In this document: positions 58,101-64,000 of the stretch, piece after piece
Numbering within the stretch: position 1 is the stretch's first letter
Layout: each line of letters opens with the position of its first letter
Source: Bacteroidetes bacterium CG2_30_33_31
Lineage (GTDB): Bacteria; Bacteroidota; Bacteroidia; Bacteroidales; UBA1556
Assembly: GCA_001872625.1 (NCBI GenBank)
Contig: MNXP01000054.1
Coordinates: forward strand, 54,304 to 118,303
DNA length: 64,000 nucleotides
Direction: 5' to 3'
Made by a program: the position numbers and the translations under genes
Notes under the pieces: generated by a model
Told to the model about the DNA's origin: nothing
Databases searched by the model: none
What the model saw: only the letters and a program-made list of their open reading frames with translations

Positions 58101-60338
58101 ACTGTTGCTCTGACAGCTACCCAATTATTTACTCTCACAGTTACTGATACAATTACAGGCTGTTCGGATAATGACGATGTGGTAGTTTATGTAGGAAACA
58201 CCGCTTTGTCGGCAAGCATAAATAGTTCATCAACAGTTATATGTAATGGAGATTCTGCCCATATTACTGTACTTCCATCTGGCGGAACTGGAACATATAC
58301 ATATACTTGGTCATCTTTACCTATTGGTTTTAATTCAAATTCTTCCAATCCTTATGTTAAACCATCCATCACAACATTGTATAATGTGTTGGTTAGTGAC
58401 GGAGTAAGTACAGTTTCAAAAAATATTACAATAACTGTAAACCAAAAACCTTCCGTAGCATTAGTTGGTTTGAATCCAAACCATTGTGCCACGGATTTAC
58501 CAGACACTTTATTAGGCTTCCCTGCTGGCGGTGTAATTTCTGGAACAGGAGTAAGTTCAAATTTATTTGATCCTATTGCTGCTGGATTGGGAGCCCATTA
58601 TATAACCTATAGCTACACTGATGCCAATGGTTGTTCAAACTCGGATGTTGATACGACAACAGTAAATGCAAATCCAATTGCCAACGCTGGTATTGATGTT
58701 TATATATATACTGGACACGACACAACATTGTTTGGAAATGGAAGTGGAGGTTCTGGAAGTTACGGATTCCAATGGACTCCAGCATCATTATTGTTAAATG
58801 CTTACGCACAAAATGCCACTACAACTGCTTTAACAATGACAAATATCTTTACATTAAAACTTACAGACCAAAGCACTGGTTGTTTTGATTATGATGATGT
58901 TTTGGTTACGGTTTATGGCGGTTTACTTACATCAGGGCCGAATGCTATTCCAGACACTATATGCTATGGAAATAGCACTCAACTGAATGCATTAGTAAGC
59001 GGTGGTACTGGCACATATTCATATTTATGGTCATCTAATCCTGCTGGTTTCAGTTCGACAATAAAAAATCCAATTGTAGCTCCAGCAACCACAACTACTT
59101 TCACTGTTATTGCCGATGATGGCACTAATTCAGTTGTAAATTCAGTTGTGGTGGTGGTGGAAATAAAACCAATTGTGGCGATAACTTCCTACAATGCAAA
59201 TAATTGTCAAAATGGAGGCTTTGATACTTTGATTGGCTCGCCATCTGGTGGAGTATTTTTTGGGCCAGGAGTTTCTGGACATTTCTTTAATCCTTTAGTT
59301 GCTGGTTTAGGTACACATCAAATAGTTTATTCATATACCACTGCTGGTGGATGTAACAATAGTGATACAATTTCTACAACTGTAATAGCCGCACCAATTG
59401 CAAATGCTGGTAATGATATTCAAATAAATTGTGGTGGTTCTGGATTAATTGGCTCTAGCGCAATTGCTGGAATGGCTTATTCTTGGAGCCCAATAACTGC
59501 ACTTTCCACGCCTAGCATGTCGAGCACAACTGCAAGCCCAACAACAGTTACTAATTATACTTTGACTGTCCTCGATGTTTCAACAGGTTGCAAAAACCAA
59601 GACAATGTTTTAGTTGATATAATTGGCGGTCCAACTGCTGTGGTTTCTAACGACACTATAATTTGTAGAGGCCAATCTGTAACTGTTGTTGCTACGGGAG
59701 GAACATCTTATCTCTGGAGTAATGGCGTTACTTCTCAATCATTTACTATAAGTCCGAATGTATCTACTACATATATTGTTACGGTTACCGATGGAGTTTG
59801 TTCGGATGTTGATTCTGTGGTAGTTGATGTGAATGCACCATACTTGTTCCTTGGACCTGATATTGTCTTAGTTGACACATCTTCATTTGTTTTAGATGCA
59901 GGTTTTGGATTCGTTCATTACCTATGGAACACAGGCGATACAGTTCAATCAATTAATATTGAGCCTTATATAAATGCAAATCTGGGTATTAATACCTTTG
60001 GAGTGGCAGTGGTTGATGCTTATGGTTGTATTGCCGTGGATTCTATTCATATTTCTTACGTGCTGTCTTTGGATGAAATTGGAAAAGATGTTTCAATGCA
60101 AATTTATCCAAATCCATCAAAAGGAAAATTCACTGTCGAAATTATAGGCGAAACGAATCAAAATTATATTTTGGAAGTTATTGATATAAGAGGAAGAACT
60201 CTTTTCAATGATAATATTTATATAAACAACTCATTGTATTCTAAAACTTTCGACATGAGTACTTACTCAAAAGGCATTTATTTATTAAGCGTTAAGAGCA
60301 AGACTTCAGCGAAGACATACAAATTGATTATACAATAG
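46185..60338 (+). CDS. Giant multidomain cell-surface/adhesin-like protein with T9SS sorting domain
   Basis: The protein has 4,717 residues. Order: signal peptide (1-22); an N-terminal beta domain (25-215); ten Fn3-like modules (218-1285) alternating in two types; a MAM-like domain (1290-1480) with a Cys pair; three copies of a domain of the kind labelled BNR-repeat neuraminidase N-terminal (about 1486-1630, 1806-1950, 2125-2275) separated by two jelly-roll-like domains; a right-handed beta-helix (2279-2710) ending DIDGDIRHATTPDIGADEF; a CARDB-like domain (2710-2815); then PKD-like and Gly-rich modules, mostly in six ~240-residue triplets (3125-4600); and a T9SS tail (IYPNPSKGKFTVEI). No catalytic domain is recognised. 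Adhesion or matrix function is an inference. A terminator follows. Confidence 0.85.
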   Translation: MKFLSLLSFIFLFISSSLFGTNASWNYTVTNGVSAPISMAGATSLGVGGDDVGYSMNWPFAFQVYDDPYTTSNVIAMTSNGYIRFDYTLSAGATGTSIPTANGAYGQFLSYGGNTDGIITSNVMYKITGTTPNRVLTLAFTYYTEYNAGTTTYHADVQVSFNEANHNIILDFSNVGGSINGADYLGINAGDNVFGNNIGSFPGTSKRVTFTPGSAIAAPQAFSATTASSCQNNLSWTKNSINSDVIITYNTTNSFGSPVNGTSYTAGNLIGSSTVLYVGSATSTTHPSLLGGTQYYYKIWSKTGSNIYSQTGLTSNATTNPVNNTSSFAATTISANQLNLSWNLNTYGDNVLLTYNTVNSFVTPTNGTSYTVGNQIGGQETILYRGSSTSFSHSGLLANTTYYYKIWSYGCQNEYSTPGQTATGSTQSTANPASFTSTASSSCQITLNWTKNANANDVMVLRNTSNSFATPTTGQAYVLNYTFPSGGTVVYNGAATSAVSSSLVDNTTYYYKAFSVDGSLNYSSGLSSSATTPTILNATAFTATSVSSTQINLSWALNSAGDDVIITYNTANNFTSPTDGNSYTVGNQIAAGQGTVLYKGSLLAFAHTGLVLNTTYYYKIWSYDCGLNYSSPGATANATTTSISNPQTFTSSTTSSCEIALSWTKNASLDDVMIAYNTTNSFGTPTNSVAYTSGYTFPGNLGTIAYVGSATSFNHSALLDNTQYFYKIWSKTSSNYYSSGIVSNSTTQIISNPATFTATAAGTSQINLAWTLNTASDNVIMTYNTTTNFTTPTNGVSYIVGNQVSPGQGTVLYKGSLTAFSHTGLTFNSTYYYKIWSYDCGLNYSAPGKTGNATTANVVNPASFSLTAVSSCKINLSWTKNASSDDVMIAYSTSNNFATPANTQSYSVGYTFPFGQGTVAYVGSLTSYSHSPLYSNTKYYYKIWSKNSSSYYSSGILDSVTTNVLSNPGSFSVAVNGTTQLDLSWALNSAGDNVIITYNTSNNFATPTDGLSYSVGNQIAPGQGIVLYKGSLTSFSHTGLNFNSTYFYKIWSYDCAISYSNPGLTANGTTGTVTDPSAFTATAISSAQINLAWALNASSNNVMIAYNTTNTFATPSNGISYVVGNQIASGQGTIIYSGSLTAFNHTALNMNTVYYYKIWSRDGSSNYSVGITANDTTFGLNNPQTLTATMASSSQINVAWTKNTVNDDVMIVYNTTNNFAAPVNGTSYVIGNQISAGQGTVLYKGSALTANHTGLTASTKYYYKAFSYNSSNYYSTPGLLDSATTDYPGVATFPYIEDFEAQTPNQGNIYSCVTYYPLTSGWNNVQTVDDIDWAVRTGTTTLGQYGYTGPLGDHTTGSGKYIYTAAYACFNKAAWLVSPLFNFSSLSNPKLEFYYFMFGSSTGSINVQISTNGGTTWSATNLFNLTGQQQTSQTAAWGHADISLSAYAGMSNIRLRIKGVTGYSYYSDMAIDDIKLYQPQNMSISSITTEQDTLNVVLGAAAQEVIRMNINTVGAYSPLTLGQMAFNTTGTQSVSDISNAKVYYTGSNPSFTVIQQFGSTVAAPNGAFPITGTQVLAEGNNYFWLTYDIPASATIGNVVDAQCIQMTIASITQIPTVTNPAGTKTIVGQVIVGTGTGNNWSGPVYPSYYYGAHESVYLASELGTGAKEINKIAWYKASGTNVADKIDNISIYLKNSATSTLNTGNYSLTGYTLVYQGIMPNNHVSGWMDVNLNNTFLWDGTSNLHVLVVQQKPLSNWNNYPYYSFSNTTQNRARGAYNFNAAPTSLTATNQRPNARFEYVLPVAMVFSNSTTTQNNVANIPKGSTNQEIIGIQINTNNTSNPLSLTQLILNTTGTTSIADISNAKIYYTGTSPNFATTTQFGSTVASPSGSYTVTGSQTLQSGTNYFWLSYDIGASATINNVVDAQCTSVTVGGSAYTPTITAPNGSRTIKDYIIIGNGVLSDVNQPLHYYQYHGWEAIYTSVELGAAKDLSALAFYKLSGSNITHPIYNVNVYVKHTTATTLSTGNYSTSGYTLVYSGNFPNTAVTGWMEVPFTNPFSYNGTDNLEVLIVQGYGAYFANYPNWAYATTSPNRARYASSFSAQPTSLTAVNRLANIRFEFSNPSSMSFVSSAVTQNNTTNIIAGVQDQEIIGIQVVTLNSSNSLTATSFTLNTTGSSNPSNDISNAKIYYTSGGATFSASNQFGSAVSNPNGTFTITGSQALQAGTNYFWLAYDLPSSATTGNWVDAQCTSLTVSSVVHTPTPTTVIGNRTIVGALSGVYTIGSGGDFTTFTSAKNALNAYGVAGWVKFRVFSGTYNEQIVLTSYLNASATNTVTFESFSGDSSDVILNYSAANFTFNYTLKFDAASYYIIKNMTIKASGTTYGTPINISNSSSNIIIKNNIITVGAGTSYYCSGFYGYNSNLSNISIAKNLINGGGAYGFYLRGPSNTSLNTGIFIDSNIIASTQYGGYFLYNSDLKIRNNSFNVSGGNQSYGIYCYYSGTGLNIFANKIISNGSNTAYGLYLNNNTGNSSQHELIYNNFISIPTNTINNGYGLYSYANTFADYAFNNINFAASTGSNRYASYFNGGASGILKNNMIVASGGNPAIYVSNANVFTSSDYNNFYTTGSVLGYVGTSSKPNLASWKVAINGDAHSISSNPNFVSATNLHVTKVLLNNLGTPITGISTDIDGDIRHATTPDIGADEFSVDIDAGISAIVSPVASCNGTQNAVVTIKNFGQNTLTSATINWKVDGVTKPTSAWSGSLATSQTQNVTLSSLTLAVGSHIITAWTSSPNGQTDQMQSNDTSTLTIVIGTSPIVNAGVDVTKCSSSTFTTNATASGYTSLLWTSSGSGTFTASTTLAATYTPSASDISSGSVYLKLTASSTGCGATSDSLLLSFQSLPAVSFSGLSATYCPNSGSSTLIGTPSGGVFSGAGISGNIFNPATAGSGSHSIKYVYTQGTCSDSAINTTVVSPNILPTITGLASGYCVSQSAVTLTGSPAGGTWSGSITSNVFNPATVGVGIKTVTYTVVDGTTSCSFDTTYQTEVYTNPVASISGLAASYCSNNPNVTLTGSPAGGTFVGAGMSANIFNPSTAGIGVHTIEYIINNGTGCSDTAYQNVTVNLAPTVSFTGLSASYCSTASSVTLSGTPAGGTFSGNGISGSQFNPANANIGINTISYLYTSANGCSSSATQNTTIYQTPVANAGVTETIVNGHDTILYGSATGGSGNYAYSWTPVNKLVTANANLQNPHTIALNASQLFTLVVTDNISSCSSTAQVQVNVIGGVFGVTSSANPTTICAGDSTTIAALASGGGGTYSYLWSSSPSGYTSAFSQDVVHPTVTTTYTVIATDGTSFSSSSVVITVNPLPVVSLTGLSSNYCSTASSVNLVGTPAGGIFSGTGVVGSTFYPSIAGSGIKNIFYSYTNSNGCSNSDTAAVTINQTPIVNAGINDTISYGSDTVLYGNANGGGNYVWNWSPASKLIASNQQNVPTINLYATQQYILNVEDSITGCNSNDTMVVIITGGVLSSSATALPSTICSGSQSQLTVLPSGGNGVYAFAWTSTPSGFTSTVQNPIVSPTVTTTYTVVVVSGTQTSNSTVVVTVNTAPTVSFTGLASSYCLDDPLVTLTGSPIGGVFSGSGITGNTFKPSNAGVGNKTITYSYTDPNTTCSASISHSAIVNALPVANAGIDETITTGNDTILYGSATGGSGSYSYLWTPASLVTNQSLAITNTVILTATTQFNLFVTDNSTGCKSNDAMFVNIIGGALSVSATATPDTICLGDTIQITALASGGTGLYTYLWSSNPSGFSSSAAIALHSPTTTTTYTVIVTNGSFNSSSSIVVVVNPLPTVSFSGLNSTYCSNGSSVALTGAPSGGTFAGNGMIGNTFDPTAVGSQGSYNIMYYYTNPTTGCSNSSIQQFSLYTAPNANAGINVTIPLGHDTLLYGNATSGGNYSWGWSPPLKVVNASLQTAQTVALTATQLFTLTVTDTITGCSDNDDVVVYVGNTALSASINSSSTVICNGDSAHITVLPSGGTGTYTYTWSSLPIGFNSNSSNPYVKPSITTLYNVLVSDGVSTVSKNITITVNQKPSVALVGLNPNHCATDLPDTLLGFPAGGVISGTGVSSNLFDPIAAGLGAHYITYSYTDANGCSNSDVDTTTVNANPIANAGIDVYIYTGHDTTLFGNGSGGSGSYGFQWTPASLLLNAYAQNATTTALTMTNIFTLKLTDQSTGCFDYDDVLVTVYGGLLTSGPNAIPDTICYGNSTQLNALVSGGTGTYSYLWSSNPAGFSSTIKNPIVAPATTTTFTVIADDGTNSVVNSVVVVVEIKPIVAITSYNANNCQNGGFDTLIGSPSGGVFFGPGVSGHFFNPLVAGLGTHQIVYSYTTAGGCNNSDTISTTVIAAPIANAGNDIQINCGGSGLIGSSAIAGMAYSWSPITALSTPSMSSTTASPTTVTNYTLTVLDVSTGCKNQDNVLVDIIGGPTAVVSNDTIICRGQSVTVVATGGTSYLWSNGVTSQSFTISPNVSTTYIVTVTDGVCSDVDSVVVDVNAPYLFLGPDIVLVDTSSFVLDAGFGFVHYLWNTGDTVQSINIEPYINANLGINTFGVAVVDAYGCIAVDSIHISYVLSLDEIGKDVSMQIYPNPSKGKFTVEIIGETNQNYILEVIDIRGRTLFNDNIYINNSLYSKTFDMSTYSKGIYLLSVKSKTSAKTYKLIIQ
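46840..50040 (+). repeat. Ten Fn3-like modules in alternating A/B order
   Basis: The modules are about 320 bp each. Type A (modules 1, 3, 5, 7) has SSC before strand B and a WTKN turn; type B (2, 4, 6, 8) has W-LN and ends IWSYDC or similar. Modules 9 and 10 are hybrids without cysteine. Copies differ at many silent positions, so these duplications are old. Confidence 0.8.
55558..59830 (+). repeat. Six copies of a three-module ~720-bp unit
   Basis: Each unit encodes a Gly-rich Ig-like module (GL-S-YC ... SG-GGTFSG), a PKD-like module (ANAG-D-TI ... DTILYG) and a second PKD-like module (TIC-GDS ... TTTTYTV). Unit starts lie near 55558, 56285, 57003, 57724, 58448 and 59168, a period of 718-727 bp. 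The last unit is the most diverged. Confidence 0.75.
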
Positions 60339-60346
60339 CTTTATTG

Positions 60347-60390
60347 AAATGGTGGATAATTTGTTGAAAACTATCCACCATTTATTTTAT
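60347..60390 (+). terminator. Terminator after the giant gene
   Basis: A 12-bp perfect stem (AAATGGTGGATA at 60347-60358 with its complement at 60372-60383) around 13 bases is followed by a T-rich tail. It starts 8 bases after the stop codon. Confidence 0.68.
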
Positions 60391-60484
60391 TTTTATAGCA
60401 CCTGATAATAAGCAACTTAAAACAAATATTGATATATAGTATATTATTATTGATAATTTTTTAGTGATATTATTTATTTTATTA

Positions 60485-60492
60485 TAAATTTG
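60485..60492 (+). promoter_or_regulatory. Candidate -7 box for the beta-helix protein gene
   Basis: TAAATTTG fits TAnnTTTG, about 60 bases before the ATG at 60553. No clear -33 element is seen. Confidence 0.25.
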
Positions 60493-60552
60493 CGCCTTAA
60501 TTTCATCGGGAAACAAACGTTTTATTGAATATTAACTAATCTTTTAAATCTT

Positions 60553-63500
60553 ATGAAAACAAACTTTACTCGTTTTTTTACAAAAATGTTGATGCCTGTT
60601 TTTGCTGTTTTTGTCCTTTTATCTTTGGATAATTCAGCAATGGCACAAACTATTGTAACAATTGGCACTGGTACTAATGTGAATTCAAACACCACTTATC
60701 CTGCACCTTATGGAAACTGGTACACTGGTGACAAGGAGCAGATGCTAATAACAGCTGCTGAATTATCTGCCGCTGGAGTGTCTGGTGGAGGTATTACAGC
60801 ATTAGCATTTAATGTTGCCACAGCTAATGGAGTAGCTCTTACAGGTTTTACCATTAAAATGGGAAACACGTCGGTATCTTCATTAACCTCTACCTTTATT
60901 ACTGGGCTAACCACAGTGTATGCCCCAACTGCATATACCGAGACAGCTGGATGGAATACTCATACCTTAACTACGCCTTTTACTTGGGATGGTGTAAGTA
61001 ATTTGGTGATTGAAACTTGCTTTGATAAGTATTCAGGCGGTTCTAATTACACTTATAATGCTATAATGTATAATTCAACTACCACATTTAATTCAACAGT
61101 AGATTATCATTCAGATGGAGGTGGAGTTTGTCCTTCCACATCAGGAACAACTTATACCAAAAGACCAAATATGAAACTGACATTTCAGCCAAGCGCTGCA
61201 AATGATTTAGCTTTATTAGCATGGTCATCACCTACCTCAGGAACTTCACCAAGTGCTACCATGCCAATAACTGTAAAAGTTAAAAATGTTGGTACAGCAA
61301 AACAAGACACTTTTGCAATTAAATATTCCATCAATAATGGAGCTTCTTATACAAGTGTTACTTATAATGACTCACTTTCAGCTGGTGACACACTAACCTA
61401 CACTTTTCTTACCACAGCAAATATGTCGGCTACTGCTTTATACAATTGCATTGCAGTGGTAAAAAATGCTGGTGATTCTGCAAATTTAAATGATACATTA
61501 CGTGCAAACCTATGGATAGGAAATCCTCTCAATGGAGTTTATACAATTGGTGCTGATACTGCCGATGATTTTTCAAGCATTGGGGATGCAATTACCGCAA
61601 TGAGCAGTTTTGGTATCTCTGGTCCAGTTAAATTTATGTTAGACTCTGGCAGTTATACTGGTCCATTCATTATGCCAGCAATAGCTACCGCATCGGCAAC
61701 TAACACAATAACATTTACATCTGCTTCCGGCAATGTTAATGATGTTGTGCTTACAGCTGCAGCCACAGGCACAAGTGATAACTACACTCTAAGATTAGAT
61801 GGTGCAGATTATTATATTATTAAAAACCTTACAATTAAGGCAACAAACACAAATTATGCTACAGTTGTAGAGGTAATCAATGGAGCTACTCATAATCTAT
61901 TCTATGGAAATAAACTTGTATCAACAGGCACAAATTCATATAATAGAGGCGTTTATGATTATAATACCAATAATAATTTCAACACATATAGAATGAATGC
62001 TATTAGCGGCGGTTATTATGGAATGTATATGTATGCGGTTAGTTCTTCAAATAGGGAAAAAGGAACTGTTATTGACAGTAATGATATTAGTGGATTCTAT
62101 TATTATGGTATAATTTCCTATTATCAAGATTCTATTAGAATCACAAATAATTACATTCATGGCATTACTAACATTTACGGTTATGGAATTTATACTTATT
62201 ATAACTTCAACGATTTTAGGATTTTAAATAATAGAATAGTTTTAAATACTCCAGGAGGTTATTCTTACGGAATGAGAGTATATTATGATAACTATTATTC
62301 TTATGCTACATCCACTACACTTCCTGGTTTAGTTGCCAATAATATGATTTCTCTCACAGGAGGTACAGGAACAAGTTATGGTTTATATGCCATTTACTCG
62401 GACAATGTTAAGTATTATAATAATTCAGTTTTGATTGCTGACAACAGTTTAAATAGCAGAGCATTATACCAATACAATACCACATCAAATACTCATGGTC
62501 AAGCATTTAGAAATAACATTTTTGCTAATACTGGTGGAGGCTATGCAGCATATTTTGGTACAACCACTGAACCTTCAATTGACTATAATGATTATTATGT
62601 AACTGGCACAAAATTAGCATATTGGGGTGGAGATAGAGCTAACTTATTAGCTTTACAAACTGCAAGTAGCAAGGATACCAACTCGGTATCAATAAATCCA
62701 AGTTTCTTTAGCACTTCAAATCTACATACTCTATCAATACCTTTGAATAATTTAGGTTCCCCAGTTACAGAAGTTACTGATGATATCGACGGAGACGCGA
62801 GAAGTGCAACATCACCTGATATGGGTGCTGATGAGTTTACTCCACCTGCTAATGATATGTCTGTTATTTCTTGGGTTGCACCTCAAACAGGTATTACTCA
62901 GTCTGCAACAGTTACTATTACAATAAAAGTTGCAAATTTCGGTACAGCTACTCAATCAAATATCCCAGTTAAATACACTGTTAATGGTGGTTTATCTTAT
63001 GCATCTGAAGTTATTGCTGGTCCAATATACTCTGGTGATACTGCAACTTATACTTTCAGTACTATGGCTAACTTTAGTACATTTGGCAATCATCATTGCC
63101 GCGCTCTTACAGATTTAACTGCTGAGCAAAATAGACTCAATGATACCATTTTTAAAGATGTATATGCTTGTTCTCCATTTTCAGGTGCTTATACACTTGG
63201 CACAAGCGCATCAAATGATTTTTCATCATTTGCCGATTTGGCTTTTGCTCTTGGCAATTGTGGTGTTGGTGGTCCAGTAACTGTTTTTGTTGATTCTGGT
63301 TCATATAACGAACATGCAGTATTTACAGCTGTTGCTGGTGCTTCTGATACTAATACTATCACAATTACTTCTGCTTCAGGCAATGCTAATGATGTTGTGC
63401 TTACAAGCTTTGCCAATGGAACAGGAGATAATTATACATTGAAACTCGATGGTGCAAATTACTTCAATATTAAAAATATTACCATCTCAGCTACAAATAC

Positions 63501-64000
63501 AAGTTATGCAACAGTTGTAGAGGTAATCAATGGAGCTACTCATAATCTATTTTATGGCAACAAGATTTTATCTACCGGAACAAGCTCTTATAATATACCA
63601 GTTAGGGATTACACAACTTTAAATAATTACAATACTTATAGGAAGAATATTATGAGTGGTGGATATTATGGAATGTATATGTATGGTGTTAGTTCTTCAA
63701 ATAGGGAAAAAGGAACTGTTATTGACAGTAATGATATTAGTGGATTCTATTATTATGGTTTGATGTCTTACTATCAAGATTCTATTCAGATAACTCATAA
63801 CTATATTCACGATCCTTCTTATGGATATTATGGTTTATATATGTATGGTGTTAGTTCTTCAAATAGGGAAAAAGGAACTGTTATTGACAGTAATGATATT
63901 AGTGGATTCTATTATTATGGTTTGATGTCTTACTATCAAGATTCTATTCAGATAACTCATAACTATATTCACGATCCTTCTTATGGATATTATGGTTTAT
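60553..64000 (+). CDS. Large secreted beta-helix repeat protein (partial, 3' end beyond window)
   Basis: An open frame from the ATG at 60553 runs to the window edge (1,149 residues) without a stop. Order: signal peptide (to about 32, ending AMAQT); a jelly-roll-like domain (about 33-215) related to two domains of the preceding giant protein; a CARDB-like domain (about 216-325); a right-handed beta-helix (about 330-755) closing with DIDGDARSATSPDMGADEF; a second CARDB-like domain; and a second beta-helix from about 880. From residue 1037 the helix becomes an almost perfect 54-residue tandem repeat rich in Tyr, Ser and Asn. A T9SS tail is expected past the edge. Surface adhesion is inferred from the neighbour and repeat type. 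Confidence 0.8.
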   Translation, partial: MKTNFTRFFTKMLMPVFAVFVLLSLDNSAMAQTIVTIGTGTNVNSNTTYPAPYGNWYTGDKEQMLITAAELSAAGVSGGGITALAFNVATANGVALTGFTIKMGNTSVSSLTSTFITGLTTVYAPTAYTETAGWNTHTLTTPFTWDGVSNLVIETCFDKYSGGSNYTYNAIMYNSTTTFNSTVDYHSDGGGVCPSTSGTTYTKRPNMKLTFQPSAANDLALLAWSSPTSGTSPSATMPITVKVKNVGTAKQDTFAIKYSINNGASYTSVTYNDSLSAGDTLTYTFLTTANMSATALYNCIAVVKNAGDSANLNDTLRANLWIGNPLNGVYTIGADTADDFSSIGDAITAMSSFGISGPVKFMLDSGSYTGPFIMPAIATASATNTITFTSASGNVNDVVLTAAATGTSDNYTLRLDGADYYIIKNLTIKATNTNYATVVEVINGATHNLFYGNKLVSTGTNSYNRGVYDYNTNNNFNTYRMNAISGGYYGMYMYAVSSSNREKGTVIDSNDISGFYYYGIISYYQDSIRITNNYIHGITNIYGYGIYTYYNFNDFRILNNRIVLNTPGGYSYGMRVYYDNYYSYATSTTLPGLVANNMISLTGGTGTSYGLYAIYSDNVKYYNNSVLIADNSLNSRALYQYNTTSNTHGQAFRNNIFANTGGGYAAYFGTTTEPSIDYNDYYVTGTKLAYWGGDRANLLALQTASSKDTNSVSINPSFFSTSNLHTLSIPLNNLGSPVTEVTDDIDGDARSATSPDMGADEFTPPANDMSVISWVAPQTGITQSATVTITIKVANFGTATQSNIPVKYTVNGGLSYASEVIAGPIYSGDTATYTFSTMANFSTFGNHHCRALTDLTAEQNRLNDTIFKDVYACSPFSGAYTLGTSASNDFSSFADLAFALGNCGVGGPVTVFVDSGSYNEHAVFTAVAGASDTNTITITSASGNANDVVLTSFANGTGDNYTLKLDGANYFNIKNITISATNTSYATVVEVINGATHNLFYGNKILSTGTSSYNIPVRDYTTLNNYNTYRKNIMSGGYYGMYMYGVSSSNREKGTVIDSNDISGFYYYGLMSYYQDSIQITHNYIHDPSYGYYGLYMYGVSSSNREKGTVIDSNDISGFYYYGLMSYYQDSIQITHNYIHDPSYGYYGL
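61861..63750 (+). repeat. Long-range duplication with 1,650-bp offset
   Basis: Segments 61861-61901 and 62041-62100 recur identically at 63511-63551 and 63691-63750, both exactly 1,650 bp (550 codons) downstream. The DNA between and around these blocks is clearly related but diverged. The whole CARDB plus beta-helix module appears to have been duplicated. Confidence 0.75.
63661..64000 (+). repeat. 162-bp tandem repeat (54 codons), running off the window
   Basis: Units start at 63661, 63823 and 63985. Between the first two, 147 consecutive bases (63676-63822 and 63838-63984) are identical and only three bases differ near the unit start. The third unit has just begun at the edge. Each unit encodes two beta-helix coils. 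Confidence 0.92.

Noticed and set aside
63661..64000. CRISPR array at the right edge
   Set aside because: The repeat is in frame, 162 bp long, has no variable spacers, and encodes beta-helix coils.

Overview
The window is a low-GC piece of a Bacteroidota chromosome. The main evidence is a SusC/SusD pair, at least five proteins ending in a type IX secretion (T9SS) C-terminal sorting domain, promoter-like TAnnTTTG boxes, and a housekeeping order (birA | rsfS-ftsH-LUD-cdsA-psd) that I recall from that phylum. Nothing allows a genus call. No rRNA, CRISPR array, prophage or insertion sequence was recognised. Both ends cut through genes.

Layout. 1-6.6 kb: a partial 5'-nucleotidase-like lipoprotein gene downstream of birA on the minus strand, then a plus-strand run rsfS, ftsH, a LUD-domain gene, a tiny DUF2007-like gene, cdsA and psd (ribosome silencing, membrane proteolysis, phospholipid synthesis). 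6.6-18.3 kb: a secreted SGNH-like protein, the transhydrogenase pair pntA-pntB with its terminator, a large transglutaminase-like protein, tRNA-Arg(CCU), mtgA, mutS2, a 69-residue orphan and ftsE. 18.4-36.0 kb: a starch/alpha-glucan utilisation locus. 36-41 kb: a conserved Bacteroidota secreted protein usually mislabelled asparagine synthetase B, dnaB, and an aspartase fused to a cyclic-nucleotide-binding-like domain. 41.4-64 kb: four consecutive large exported proteins, among them a 4,717-residue multidomain protein and the first 1,149 residues of a related beta-helix protein whose last visible part is a DNA-identical tandem repeat.

The starch locus works as a unit. SusC, SusD and a SusE-like lipoprotein capture and import glucan at the outer membrane. 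Two GH13 lipoproteins and one GH13 enzyme with a T9SS tail can cut it outside or at the surface. A SusA-like enzyme works in the periplasm. A SLC45-type MFS carrier can take the sugar across the inner membrane, and a trehalose-synthase-like GH13 enzyme without a signal peptide sits right behind it. There is no GH97 SusB and no SusR-type regulator inside the window.

The least expected signals are: (a) the ten Fn3-like modules of the giant protein, which alternate in two types with one cysteine each placed so that neighbours could be disulfide-stapled; (b) the 162-bp tandem repeat running off the right edge; and (c) the aspartase fusion.
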